In this document: piece by piece, positions 33,614 to 43,264 of the stretch
Layout: the number at the start of each line of letters is the position of its first letter
Numbering within the stretch: the stretch's first letter is position 1
Source: Streptomyces sp. NA02950
GTDB taxonomy: Bacteria > Actinomycetota > Actinomycetes > Streptomycetales > Streptomycetaceae
Direction of reading: 5' to 3'
Length of the DNA stretch: 64,000 nucleotides
Assembly: GCF_013364155.1 (NCBI RefSeq)
Contig: NZ_CP054916.1
Span: 4,833,001 to 4,897,000 of the forward strand
Made by a program: the position numbers and the translations under genes
Notes under the pieces: model-generated
Database searches by the model: none
The model's input: only the letters and a program-made list of their open reading frames with translations
What the model was told of the DNA's origin: nothing

Positions 33614-34807
33614 ATGCACCCCCGCGTATGGGCCGGAATCGACGCCGGCAAGGCCCACCACCACTGTGTGGCAATCGACTCCGAGGGGAACAAACTCCTC
33701 TCCCGCCGCGTGGCCAACGACGAGCCGGAACTCCTCCAACTCCTGGCCGATGTCCTTGCGCTGGGCCATGAGGTGGTCTGGGCCGTCGACCTCGCCGACG
33801 GCGGCGCCGCACTGGCCATCACCACCCTGCTCGCCCATGACCAGCAGGTGCTCTACATCTCCGGTCGCACCGTCAACCGTGCCTCGGAGGCATACCGGGG
33901 CGAGAGCAAGAGCGACGCCCGCGACGCCGCGATCATCGCTGATCAGGCACGCATGCGCCGCGACCTGACCCCGATGCGATTGCCCGACAGCCTCAGCGCC
34001 GAACTGAAGCTCCTCACTGCCCGCCGCACCGATCTGGTCTGCGATCGCACCCGCACCATCAACCGGCTCCGCGCCCAGCTGAACGGCATCTTCCCCGCTC
34101 TGGAACGGGCATTGGACCTGAGCAACGCGGGCCCGCTGATCCTGCTCACCGGATACCAGACCCCGGCCTCTATCCGGCGGCTGGGCCGCACCCGCCTGGA
34201 GGCATGGCTTCGCCGTCGCAAGGTCCGCAGCGCCGGTCAGGTCGCCCGGACCGCGCTGGAGGCCGCCGAACGGCAGCACACCGCCGTGCCGGGGGAAGAC
34301 GTCGCCGCCGAGCTGGTGCACACGCTCGCCCAGCAACTGACCGCTCTCAACGAGCAGATCGCCGCAGTGGACCGTCGCATCGCCGAGCGGTTCAGGGAGC
34401 ACGAACTCGCCGAGGTCATCACCAGCATGCCCGGCATCGGCCCGACTCTCGGTGCGGAGTTCCTCGCTGCCACCAACGGTGACATGGAGCTCTTCGGCTC
34501 CCCGGACCGGCTTGCCGGCTTCTGCGGTCTGGCTCCCGCCTCGCGCGACTCCGGCCGCATCAGCGGCAACCTGCGCCGACCCCAGCGATACCACCGCGGC
34601 TTGCAGCGTGTCTTCTACACCTCCGCGCTGATCAGCATCCAACGCCACCCAGAGTCCAGGGCGTTCTACGACCGCAAGAGGGCCGAGGGGAAGCGCCACA
34701 CGCAGGCCGTCATCGCCCTCGCGCGCAGACGTGTCAACGTCCTGTGGGCACTCCTGCGGGACAGGCGCTGCTACCAAGCGGTCCCACCCGTCGCTATGGC
34801 GGCATGA
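33614..34807 (+). CDS. IS110-family transposase (DEDD recombinase)
   Basis: 397 residues from ATG 33614 (AGGAGAGCG upstream). The N-terminal RuvC-like DEDD domain includes AGIDAGKAHHHCVAIDSEGN at 7-26, AVDLADGGAAL, and ESKSDARDAAIIADQAR near 100. The C-terminal Tnp20 domain has SMPGIGPTLGAEFLAA near 275, LAGFCGLAPASRDSG with the catalytic Ser, and KRHTQAVIALARRRVNVL. It is full length and intact, so the element may be mobile. It is coded against the direction of the operon it splits. Confidence 0.95.
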   Translation: MHPRVWAGIDAGKAHHHCVAIDSEGNKLLSRRVANDEPELLQLLADVLALGHEVVWAVDLADGGAALAITTLLAHDQQVLYISGRTVNRASEAYRGESKSDARDAAIIADQARMRRDLTPMRLPDSLSAELKLLTARRTDLVCDRTRTINRLRAQLNGIFPALERALDLSNAGPLILLTGYQTPASIRRLGRTRLEAWLRRRKVRSAGQVARTALEAAERQHTAVPGEDVAAELVHTLAQQLTALNEQIAAVDRRIAERFREHELAEVITSMPGIGPTLGAEFLAATNGDMELFGSPDRLAGFCGLAPASRDSGRISGNLRRPQRYHRGLQRVFYTSALISIQRHPESRAFYDRKRAEGKRHTQAVIALARRRVNVLWALLRDRRCYQAVPPVAMAA

Positions 34808-34842
34808 GGACCCGAACAGCTCATCGCTGACGCTTGACAACG

Positions 34843-37170
34843 TCATTGGGAATCCTCCTCGATGAGGTCGGAGATCTCCTCGGCCACCCGGACCACCCGT
34901 GCGTAGCGGCTGTTGGCCTCGTCGATCCCGCGGAACTCCTCCGGCCACAGGTCATTGCGATAGGAGCGGACGAACCGGCGGAACTCCTGGACCGAGGTGC
35001 CCGAACGGATCAGGGTGTCCTCGAACTGCTCCACCAGGGCGTGGATCACCGCGGCCGGTACCGCGGACTCCTGGAGCAGCGACTTCTGGATGCGGAACGC
35101 GGCCTGCTCGGCCAGCCCATTGAAGATCCCGTACAGCTCCTCGGCGCCCTCCTCGGTCAGCGGGACCGCCACCTGCTGCATCTGCTCGCCGGTGTCGGGG
35201 TGGGTGACCTGGAGGTTGAGCGGGGCCAGATCCGGGCGCACCCGGGGGTAGAGCAGGGTGCGGTACTCCAGCCGTACGTCCAGCAGGTCGGTCACCGCGG
35301 CGGCCAGGTCCGGGCAGGGCTGGGAGGAACGGGCGAACAGCTCGGCGAGACGCTCGAGGAGCTCGCGGCCGGTGGGCCCGGCCGGCTCGTCGTCACCGGC
35401 GCCGTCGCCCTCGACGTTGCCGCCCTGGACGCCGTCGCCTTCGAGGCCGTCGGTTTCCGCTTCTGCGAAGAGGGCCCCGCACTCGATCACGAACACCGCG
35501 GCCGTACGCTCCCACGCCTCGACCAGCCGTCCGGTGAAGAAGTCGTCCAGCGCGGCGAAGCGGCGGCTGAGTTCCACGCGGATCCTGCTGAACTCCGGGC
35601 CCGCGAAGGCCGCCGCGTGGCCCTCGGTGACCATGCAGGTCAGCGCCTCCTCCTGCCAGTTCCGGACACCCCGCCCGAAGCCGTCCCCGATCCAGTCCAG
35701 GACGCCCTGGTACGCGTCGGCGACCGCGTCGGTGAAGCCGGGATCGGCCATGGCGCTCTGTGTCTCGGCGGCCAGATGGGCCACCAGCAGCCGTAGCCGC
35801 TTGGCGATTCCGCTGCGCAGCTGGGCGGCCTTGGCGTCGTTGACCTCCTCCGGGACCCCGGCCTGCCGGGCCACCCGGTCCAGGACCCGGCGGACATCGG
35901 TGAGCTGGAGACGGATCCGGTCCCGGGCGGCGGAGGCCCGGCGCCGGGTGCCGGACATCACCTCGGCGTCCATCACCGGGAGCCCCTCGGCCAGCCGCTT
36001 CAGCAGCGGGGTGAGCACCTCCCGGCCGACCCGCTCCGGATCGCGGACGTCCGTCTCGAGGACGGTGAAGAAGCGGTCGGCCTGCCCGCTGTTGACGTTG
36101 CGCAGCAGATCGCCGCGGAGGTTCTCGGCGAGATGCGGCTTGTCCGGATCGAGGTTGTGGACGAGGTAGATGAACTCGCCGGTGCTGCGCACCTGTCCGC
36201 GTATCCGCTCCAGCAGGGTGAGCCCGACGGTGTCGGTCTCGTCGAAGAACGACGAGGTCTCCGAGGACCGCTTGACCAGCAGCACCGCGTCGACCTCGTT
36301 CTGGAGCCCGGCCACATGGCGCTGGTCGGCGTCCGCGATGACCTCGCCGAGCCCGGGCAGGTCCACGATGCCGATGCGGGCCACGTCCGGGTGCGGGAAG
36401 GCACATTCGATACGGGCTTCCCGCACCGCCGCGTAGACCCGCGGCACCCGGCCCGCCGCCTCGGTGATCTCCTCATGCGTCGGATAGGCGACGTAGGGGC
36501 GGATCTCCTCCAGCGGCACCGTCCGCACCCCACCGGTGAGCAGCGGTTCGTAGCTCTCCAGCGCATTGCGCAGATCGCGCAGCCGGGTCAGCAGCAGCCG
36601 TCCCCGGGGGTCGGCCACCGAGTCCGGATACGGCCATTGGCCGAACTCCGCGATGGTGCGGGGCGCGGTGGTCAGTTCGAGCGCCGCGTGCAGCGGGGCG
36701 ACCACCTCGGCGAGGAAGCTCTCCGGTCCGTGCATCTCCAACTCGGCCCGCCGCACGGCGGGGGAGTGGAAGATCCTGCTGCGCACGGCGGTGACGGGGA
36801 TGCCGTGACCGGTCGGGATCTGGTTGTTGTCGAGGCCCGAAATGGACTGCAGCAGCGTGCTCTTGCCCATCCGGGCCGCCCCGCTGACGCCGATGTTGAC
36901 CGTGGGCCGGGTGAACCGCGAGCCGATCACCCGGAACGCGTCCGCCGCCTCCGCCACCGCGAGCCGGATCTGCGGCAGCTGGGGCATCGTCAGCGCCGCC
37001 GCCAACTCCCCGTCCATCGTGGTGTGTCCGCGGAGGTCGGCCACCGCCAGATCCAGTTCGTCCAGCCGCTCCCCCAGCGCCTGCCACCGGGCGCTCTCCC
37101 GTTCGACCTCCGGCAGCTGCCGCAGTCGGCGTTGCAACAGTGCGTCGATCGCGCTCGATATCTCTGACAT
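34843..37170 (-). CDS. Dynamin-like large GTPase
   Basis: 775 residues from ATG 37170. The GTPase domain has the P-loop GVSGAARMGKSTLLQSI near 95 and switch II DLPGLGEV near 270, followed by LVHNLDPDKP, an NxxD-type guanine site. Long helical regions cover 380-775 with an acidic linker near 580. Bacterial dynamin-like proteins remodel membranes, and some defend against phage. It would be the first gene of the four-gene operon, now separated from the rest by the IS110 element. The stop codon is next to the insertion, so the C-terminal residues may be altered. Confidence 0.82.
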   Translation of the reverse strand: MSEISSAIDALLQRRLRQLPEVERESARWQALGERLDELDLAVADLRGHTTMDGELAAALTMPQLPQIRLAVAEAADAFRVIGSRFTRPTVNIGVSGAARMGKSTLLQSISGLDNNQIPTGHGIPVTAVRSRIFHSPAVRRAELEMHGPESFLAEVVAPLHAALELTTAPRTIAEFGQWPYPDSVADPRGRLLLTRLRDLRNALESYEPLLTGGVRTVPLEEIRPYVAYPTHEEITEAAGRVPRVYAAVREARIECAFPHPDVARIGIVDLPGLGEVIADADQRHVAGLQNEVDAVLLVKRSSETSSFFDETDTVGLTLLERIRGQVRSTGEFIYLVHNLDPDKPHLAENLRGDLLRNVNSGQADRFFTVLETDVRDPERVGREVLTPLLKRLAEGLPVMDAEVMSGTRRRASAARDRIRLQLTDVRRVLDRVARQAGVPEEVNDAKAAQLRSGIAKRLRLLVAHLAAETQSAMADPGFTDAVADAYQGVLDWIGDGFGRGVRNWQEEALTCMVTEGHAAAFAGPEFSRIRVELSRRFAALDDFFTGRLVEAWERTAAVFVIECGALFAEAETDGLEGDGVQGGNVEGDGAGDDEPAGPTGRELLERLAELFARSSQPCPDLAAAVTDLLDVRLEYRTLLYPRVRPDLAPLNLQVTHPDTGEQMQQVAVPLTEEGAEELYGIFNGLAEQAAFRIQKSLLQESAVPAAVIHALVEQFEDTLIRSGTSVQEFRRFVRSYRNDLWPEEFRGIDEANSRYARVVRVAEEISDLIEEDSQ

Positions 37171-37702
37171 ATGCCCCCCAGCACGCTGTGGCCTGTTCCG
37201 TACCCTTGCGGACGGGTTCGGGAAACCACTCCCCATGTGGCGGACAACGTACTGGTCCGGGAGGGGTCACGGAGCGGGTTCGGCGATAACTGCCGGGCGC
37301 GGGGCGGGGGTTGTCAGTGGAGTCCGCGTTTGCCCGGTGCCCAGAAAGGTTTCACCTTGATCGCGCTCTTCGGCCGGCCGCGGTCCCGCGTCAGATGGTC
37401 GCGGACCCTCCGGCACGAGGTGTGCGACCGGCTGGGTCTGGTGTACACGCGGTAGGTCCGCGCGGTGGGCGGCCTACTCCCCGGTAGCCCGCCGGGCCCG
37501 CTCGCACCCGCGCTGACCTGCGGCGGGCAGGAGCGTCGTCGGCGGTTGCCCTGGCCGGAAACACCAGTACTGTGGGCGTCACCGTGGGCGCCGTTCCCCC
37601 GCGCGGGGGCCGGCGCGCGGGAACGGCCTCGCGCCCATGAGCCGTGGCCCCACGGCAGTACGGTACGAGCGCTGCCCCGACCAGCGGCAAGAGGCGTCGA
37701 TC

Positions 37703-39343
37703 ATGGATCCAGCGGCCGAGGCGCCCCACTCCGGCAGCGGTATCAGCCTGCGCCAGCTGCTGATGTCCCTCGGCGAACCCCTGGTGGAGCTCCAGGCCGC
37801 CCCCGCCGGGCTGGACGTCACCATCCGCGGTGTCGCGCTGCTCGACCCCGAGGACGAGCCGGCCGCCCACCCCGGTGAGCTGGTCCTCGCGATCGGCGTC
37901 CGCGGACGCGCCGCCCTCCCCGCGCTGCGGGCCGGTGGACGGGCCGGGGCCGCGGCCGTCGCGGTCAAGGTGGACGCCCCCGGCCAGGCTGCCGCCCTCA
38001 GCGAGGCCGCCGCGGAGGCCGGGGTCGCCCTGCTCTCCATACGGCGGGACGCGCGCTGGGAGCAGGTGGACGCCCTGGCCCGTGCGGCCCTGGAAGACGT
38101 GCCGCTCGACCGCGGCGCCGAGGGATACGAGGAGGCGGAGGGCGATCTGTTCTCGCTCGCCCAGACCACCGCCGTCCTCACCGGCGGCATCGTCAGCATC
38201 GAGGACACCGCCAACCGCGTCCTCGCCTACTCCCGCTCCACCGACTCCGACGAGGTCGACGACCTGCGGCGGCTCTCCATCCTCGGCTGGCAGGGTCCGG
38301 AGGCGTATCTCTCCAGACTGCGCCGCTGGGGCGTGTTCCAGCGGCTGCGCGCCTCCGACGAGGTGATCTCCATCGACAGCCACCCGGAGCTGGGCATCCG
38401 CCGCCGTCTCGCGGTGGCCGTACGCTCCGGCGACCGGCAGCTGGGCACCATCTGGGTGCAGGAGGGCGCGTCGCCGCTCACCGAGCGGTCCGAGCAGGCC
38501 CTCACCGGCGCGGCCCGCGTCGCCGCCCTCCACCTGGTACGACGCCGCCGGGAGCTGTCCGCGGACGTCACGCTCACCGCGACCCTCTCGGCCGGGCTCC
38601 TGGAGGGCAGCACCGGACCGCAGCCGCTCGCGACCCACGTGGGCGTGGACCCGGGCCGCCCGGCCGCCGTCCTCGGCTTCTCCTACGGCACCGCCGGGGC
38701 CACCGGACCGGAGCTGGCCCGGACGGAGGTCACCAACCTGATCTCGGTCCACACCGCCGCCCGCCACCGCAGCGCCCTGGTCACCCCGCTCGACCAGCGC
38801 ATCTACGTTCTGCTGCCGCAGCTTCCGCGCAGCATCGACCTCGGCACACTGCGCTCCTGGGGCGAGGAGATCGTCGAGGCCGCACACCGCCATCTGGGAC
38901 TGCCGCTGCGCGGCTCGGTCGGCCGTATCGTCCCGGGGCTCGCCGACGTCCCGGCCTCACGCCGCGAGGCGGACCGCATCCTCGACGCGATGGTGCGCAC
39001 CGGAGGGGCCACGACGGTCGCGGCCCTTCCGGACATCCAGGCGGAGGTGCTGGTCAGCGAGATCCTCGGACTGCTCGCCGAACGCCCCGGTATGCGCGAC
39101 CCCCGGCTGACCGCCGTGGTCGCCCACGACGACCGCCACCGGGGGCAGCTGGCGGCGTCGATCCTGGCGTATCTGAACGCGTTCGGCGACGTCCGGGCGG
39201 CCGCCGCCGAGTTGCACGTCCACCCGAACACACTCCGCTACCGGATCCGCCGCGCCGAGGAACTCACCGGTCTCGACCTCACCCGCGCCGACCAACGCCT
39301 CCTGGCCATGCTCCAACTCCGCCTGCCGCCGTCCGACCCCTGA
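37703..39343 (+). CDS. PucR-family transcriptional regulator
   Basis: 546 residues from ATG 37703. An N-terminal PucR purine-catabolism-type sensor domain (ISLRQLLMSLGEPLVEL at 15) is followed by a GGDEF-like/CdaR middle. The C-terminal PucR helix-turn-helix is LAYLNAFGDVRAAAAELHVH, then PNTLRYRIRRAEELTG. PucR proteins usually activate catabolism or transport genes for purines, GABA or amino acids. The amino-acid permease at 41657 is a possible target, although a TrkA-like gene lies between. Confidence 0.92.
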   Translation: MDPAAEAPHSGSGISLRQLLMSLGEPLVELQAAPAGLDVTIRGVALLDPEDEPAAHPGELVLAIGVRGRAALPALRAGGRAGAAAVAVKVDAPGQAAALSEAAAEAGVALLSIRRDARWEQVDALARAALEDVPLDRGAEGYEEAEGDLFSLAQTTAVLTGGIVSIEDTANRVLAYSRSTDSDEVDDLRRLSILGWQGPEAYLSRLRRWGVFQRLRASDEVISIDSHPELGIRRRLAVAVRSGDRQLGTIWVQEGASPLTERSEQALTGAARVAALHLVRRRRELSADVTLTATLSAGLLEGSTGPQPLATHVGVDPGRPAAVLGFSYGTAGATGPELARTEVTNLISVHTAARHRSALVTPLDQRIYVLLPQLPRSIDLGTLRSWGEEIVEAAHRHLGLPLRGSVGRIVPGLADVPASRREADRILDAMVRTGGATTVAALPDIQAEVLVSEILGLLAERPGMRDPRLTAVVAHDDRHRGQLAASILAYLNAFGDVRAAAAELHVHPNTLRYRIRRAEELTGLDLTRADQRLLAMLQLRLPPSDP

Positions 39344-39732
39344 TCGGTTCCGCCGGGGGGCCGCGGTGCCCACCGGGGGTGCCCCTGGGGGTGGCTCTAC
39401 CGGACCGTTCCCTTCGCGCTGGGGCCTCCATGGCGTCGTCGGGTCCGTCCCGGCGGGTCCTGGGCTCCGCCCGTGGCCGGACGAGCCGACGCCGAACGGG
39501 CCGCGAGCAGGTAGCGGGCGGCTGCGCCCGGCGGCGGACCGGCCGCTACCCCGCACGGAGTGCGCCGCGCCCCCCGCCCCGCCGGGCGGGCCAACCGCCG
39601 CGCGTGCCGCACCCGTCGGCGGGGCGGGCCGTCAGCCCGCAACGGGCGTACGGCGGTTCCGCTCCCGCGGGTGCCGGGGTGTGGCGGCTCGCCGCCGCCG
39701 AGCGGAGCCCTGGCCGAGCGGAGGCGGCCGGG
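39344..39732. other. Gene-free stretch between pucR and the TrkA-like gene
   Basis: These 389 bp separate two convergent genes and are extremely GC-rich with many short repeats of CCGCCGC and GGCGGG. I see no supported reading frame, RNA fold or transposon end. It probably holds the two terminators, but no single hairpin stands out. Confidence 0.4.
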
Positions 39733-41145
39733 TCAGCCGGTGGGGAGGGGCGCGGTCCCCGGGGCGGCCGGGGTCGGCGGACCCGGCGTGGGGACGTGGT
39801 CGCAGTCGTCCCGGGTGGGGAGGGGCCAGGCGACCAGGCCCTGGTCGGGCAGGTCGACGTAGTCGCAGTCCGCGTCGGCGACGACGCGGCGCGGCGGGGA
39901 ACCGGTCAGGTGGGCGGTTACGTAGGCGGCGCTGGTGCGGGTGATGTCGCGGGTCAGGCCCAGGGGGAGCAGCGCGCGGGTCTCGGCGATGGCCTCGTCC
40001 TCACCGGCCCGCAGGACCACCCGGACCTCCGGGTCCACCCCGTGGGCGGCCACGGCGACGGCGATGTTGTCCAGTTCCTCGGAACCGACCGCGGCGAGCG
40101 CGTCCGCCCGGGCCAGGCCGAGCCGGGCGAGCACCTCACGGTCCTCGCCGTGGGCGAGCACCACGGGGATCCGCATCGTGCGCGCGAGGCGGAGGTTGGG
40201 GGCTGTGGGTTCCCGTTCCACGCCGATGACGGGCACCCCCACCTGACGCAGCGTCTGGCACAGCCGCAGTCCCACCTGCCCGAGCCCCACGACGATGACG
40301 TGCCCCGCGCGCGGCAGCACCCGCCGCCCCAGCACACCGACCAGCCGGGCGCCGAGCAGCCGGTCCACGATGCCCGCCGTGAGCAGGGCGGTGAACCCGA
40401 CCGTCACCAGCATCGCGACCCCGGACATCACCTCGTATCCCGGGTGGCCGCCGTGCGGGACGGCGGGCCCGACCCCGGCGACGACCCGGGCGGCCTCCAG
40501 GAAGGCGGTGCTGGCGGGCTTGTGGAAGACGCCGACCAGCCACAGCCAGTCCAGCGCCAGCACCGCGACGATGCCGAGCAGCCCGATGAGCAGCAGCCGG
40601 GCGTCCGCGTCATGGGGCTGCAACTGGCCGCGCAGCCGCCCGAACACGGCACGTCGCCGGGCCGCCGCGCTCGGCCGCCAGGCGGTCTCCACCAGACGGC
40701 CGTCCGCGCGGCGGACCGCGACCGGGCCCTGTCCGTCGTCCCACACGGCCAGCACACCGCGTTCCACGCACGGACCGGCCAGCGAGGGCGCCAGCAGATC
40801 GGCGGGGGAGACCGTCACACAGTGCCGCAGCAGCGACTGGAGCTGCCGCGCCACGGTGCGGTCGAAGACCGTGGCGACGATCCGGACGGTGTCGCAGAGA
40901 TGCCGTACCGCCAGGGCGTAGCGCAGCGCGGACAGGTCGTCGCCGACGAGCACGGCGACCCCGGCGGGCCGTGCGGCGAGCGCGTGCCGCACATCCTGGT
41001 CGTCGGGGGCGGCGAGGTGCTGGACGGGGCGGCCGTTCTCCGAGACGGCCGCGCAGACCCGCCTCGCCAGCGTCGTCGCGCCGATGACCACGATCCGGCC
41101 GCCGCGGCGCCCCGTCCCCGCCCCCGCACCCTCGTACGTGTCCAT
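39733..41145 (-). CDS. TrkA-type NAD-binding (double RCK) membrane protein
   Basis: 470 residues from ATG 41145. Two TrkA-N Rossmann domains, IVVIGATTLARRV at 18 and HVIVVGLGQVGLRLCQTL near 285, flank a membrane part with helices near 185-205 and 235-260. The arrangement is like potassium channel-associated proteins of actinomycetes, but no TVGYG filter is seen in the membrane region, so it may regulate or form a transporter rather than a classical channel. It is transcribed convergently with pucR and divergently from the permease. Confidence 0.8.
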   Translation of the reverse strand: MDTYEGAGAGTGRRGGRIVVIGATTLARRVCAAVSENGRPVQHLAAPDDQDVRHALAARPAGVAVLVGDDLSALRYALAVRHLCDTVRIVATVFDRTVARQLQSLLRHCVTVSPADLLAPSLAGPCVERGVLAVWDDGQGPVAVRRADGRLVETAWRPSAAARRRAVFGRLRGQLQPHDADARLLLIGLLGIVAVLALDWLWLVGVFHKPASTAFLEAARVVAGVGPAVPHGGHPGYEVMSGVAMLVTVGFTALLTAGIVDRLLGARLVGVLGRRVLPRAGHVIVVGLGQVGLRLCQTLRQVGVPVIGVEREPTAPNLRLARTMRIPVVLAHGEDREVLARLGLARADALAAVGSEELDNIAVAVAAHGVDPEVRVVLRAGEDEAIAETRALLPLGLTRDITRTSAAYVTAHLTGSPPRRVVADADCDYVDLPDQGLVAWPLPTRDDCDHVPTPGPPTPAAPGTAPLPTG

Positions 41146-41656
41146 GGCGCTGGCTCCCTCGGTCGGCTCGGGACACTCACGCTAGGTCGGGGGCGGGGCC
41201 CGGAACGCTGTGCGGCAGGCCAAGGTGGCGGCCACCGCGTTGTACGGGCGGACGTTGCCCCGGTCCGGCCGGGAGAGCCGGACGGAGGGGCGCACACTCC
41301 GGAGTCCGGGGCTTCCGGCGACCGCATTGGCCGCCCGCACAGTTCTTGGCCGGGATGTTGGCGAACTTCACAGATACGCCGCCTCACCCCCCTGCCTACG
41401 CTTGCGCACATTCATCCCGAGTCGCTGCGGTTCACTCCCACGACTTCTCCCACAAGGAGACGGAGCGGAAGACGGAGCGACCTGCGGACGCGCGGGTCAG
41501 CGCCGCGCCAGAGCCTCAGGCCCCCGGCCCGGTGGGCCCTCGACCGGCCGACACCGCCCCATGCGCACCAGCCCCCCTCGTGCGCACCGCTGATGACGCG
41601 ATCCCGGCAGCGCGATCCCGCCCGCCGGATCCGCCGAAACCCTCACCCACCACGCA
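41146..41656. other. Long intergenic region between TrkA-like gene and permease
   Basis: 511 bp separate two divergent genes. A 108-codon frame at 41346 gives a Pro/Ala/Thr-rich protein without features and is not accepted as a gene. AAGGAGACGGAGC at 41453 resembles a ribosome site with no good frame behind it. The region probably carries both promoters and a long permease leader; no riboswitch consensus is recognised. Confidence 0.4.
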
Positions 41657-43171
41657 ATGGATGTCGAGATGACTACACGTCCCCCTGCTTCCGTGGCTTC
41701 TCCCTCCTCGCCCCCCGGCTCCGCCGGCCCTCCGGGCGGCGGAGCTCCGCCCGACTCGGGGCTCCAGAGCGGTCTCAAGAACCGCCATCTGTCCATGATC
41801 GCCGTCGGCGGAGTCATCGGCGCGGGCCTCTTCGTGGGCTCGGCGTCCGGTATCGCCGCGGTCGGCCCCGGCATCCTGCTGTCGTACGCCCTGGTCGGCG
41901 CGCTCGTCGTGTTCGTGATGCGGATGCTCGGCGAGATGGCGGCCGCCAACCCCACCTCCGGTTCCTTCTCCGCCTACGCGGACCGGGCGCTCGGCCGCTG
42001 GGCGGGCTTCTCCATCGGCTGGCTGTACTGGTTCTTCTGGGTCGTGGTGCTGGCCGTGGAGGCGACCGCGGGCGCGGTGATCCTCGAGGGCTGGGTACCG
42101 GCCGTACCGCAGTGGGCCTGGGCGCTGATCGTGATGGTCCTGCTCACCGCCACCAACCTGGCGTCGGTCGGCTCCTTCGGCGAGTTCGAGTTCTGGTTCG
42201 CGGGCATCAAGGTCGTGGCCATCGCCGCCTTCATCATCCTGGGTGCCCTGGCGATCGCCGGTGTGCTGCCCGGCTCCGACGGCGCCGCGACCGGCTTCGG
42301 CAACCTCACCGAGCACGGCGGCTTCCTGCCGCACGGGCCGAGCGCGATCCTCAACGGAGTGCTGCTGGTCGTCTTCTCCTTCATGGGCAGCGAGATCGTC
42401 ACCCTCGCCGCCGGTGAGTCCGAGAACCCGCGGCGCGCGGTCACCAAGGCCACCAACAGCGTGATCTGGCGGGTGGCCGTCTTCTACCTCGGCTCGATCC
42501 TCGTCGTGGTGTCCGTCCTGCCGTGGGACTCCAAGGCGATCGCCGACAAGGGCAGCTACGTCGCCGCCCTGGACGTGATGGGCATTCCGCACGCCGGACA
42601 GGTCATGAACGTCATCGTGCTGACCGCGGTGCTCTCCTGCCTCAACTCCGGTCTCTACACCGCCTCCCGGATGGCCTTCTCGCTCGGCCAGCGCGCCGAC
42701 GCCCCGGCCGGCTTCGCCAAGACCAACGCGCGCGGTGTCCCGCAGGCCGCGATCCTCGCCTCCGTCGTCTTCGGCTTCGTCGCCGTCGGCTTCAACTATG
42801 TGTGGCCGGAGACCGTCTTCCAGTTCCTGCTGAACTCCTCCGGCGCCGTCGCGCTGTTCGTGTGGCTGGTCATCTGCTTCTCCCAGCTGAGGATGCGGGG
42901 GATCATCCTGCGCGAGAATCCTGAGAAGCTGTTGGTGCGGATGTGGTTGTTCCCGTATCTGACGTGGGTGACGATCGGGATGATCTCGTTTGTGCTCGTC
43001 TACATGCTGACCGACGACAGTGAGGGCGGAGGAAGGATCCAGGTGCTGCTGTCCGTACTGGTCGCCGCCCTGGTGGTCGCCGTCGCACTGGTCCGCGAGC
43101 GCATCCGCCCCGCCACCGCCCGTACCGCCGTGCACCCCGCTCCCGAGGAGGACACCGCCAAGGCCCGGTAG
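41657..43171 (+). CDS. Amino acid permease, APC superfamily (GabP-like)
   Basis: 504 residues, about 12 membrane helices. The start LKNRHLSMIAVGGVIGAGLF near 40 and FSFMGSEIVTLAAGESENPR near 245 are hallmarks of the AAT/GabP branch of amino-acid/proton symporters. The ATG at 41657 is in frame; ATG 41669 (MTTRPPAS) is equally possible. The first 35 residues are Pro/Ser-rich and cytoplasmic. Substrate may be GABA or an aromatic or neutral amino acid. It ends before a strong terminator (43202-43233). Confidence 0.93.
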   Translation: MDVEMTTRPPASVASPSSPPGSAGPPGGGAPPDSGLQSGLKNRHLSMIAVGGVIGAGLFVGSASGIAAVGPGILLSYALVGALVVFVMRMLGEMAAANPTSGSFSAYADRALGRWAGFSIGWLYWFFWVVVLAVEATAGAVILEGWVPAVPQWAWALIVMVLLTATNLASVGSFGEFEFWFAGIKVVAIAAFIILGALAIAGVLPGSDGAATGFGNLTEHGGFLPHGPSAILNGVLLVVFSFMGSEIVTLAAGESENPRRAVTKATNSVIWRVAVFYLGSILVVVSVLPWDSKAIADKGSYVAALDVMGIPHAGQVMNVIVLTAVLSCLNSGLYTASRMAFSLGQRADAPAGFAKTNARGVPQAAILASVVFGFVAVGFNYVWPETVFQFLLNSSGAVALFVWLVICFSQLRMRGIILRENPEKLLVRMWLFPYLTWVTIGMISFVLVYMLTDDSEGGGRIQVLLSVLVAALVVAVALVRERIRPATARTAVHPAPEEDTAKAR

Positions 43172-43201
43172 CCGAGTGCGGCGGCCGGGTGGACGCTCGA
43201 G

Positions 43202-43233
43202 GGCCGGCGGTGTGCGGGGGCACACCGCCGGCC
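43202..43233 (+). terminator. 13-bp hairpin after the permease gene
   Basis: GGCCGGCGGTGTG (43202-43214) pairs perfectly with 43221-43233 across CGGGGG. It lies 30 bp after the permease stop. Confidence 0.75.
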
Positions 43234-43264
43234 TCTCCCCACCACTGGAAGGTCGCCGACCGAG

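Larger units (their letters stand above)
33405..34842 (+). mobile_element. IS110-family insertion sequence inside the GTPase operon
   Basis: A transposase gene opposite to the operon lies between the dynamin-like gene (stop at 34843) and the GTPase (start at 33386). Roughly 200 bp of non-coding sequence precede the transposase and only about 35 bp follow it. That matches IS110-group elements, which have no terminal inverted repeats. Exact ends cannot be fixed without an empty site; limits given are approximate. Confidence 0.8.

Noticed and set aside
41346..41672. 108-codon gene upstream of the permease
   Set aside because: Low-complexity Pro/Ala/Thr product, no ribosome site, and overlap with the permease start.
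39379..42417. 1012-codon plus-strand frame spanning the TrkA-like gene and permease start
   Set aside because: Its product is Arg/Gly/Pro-rich without domains and it conflicts with two well-supported genes.
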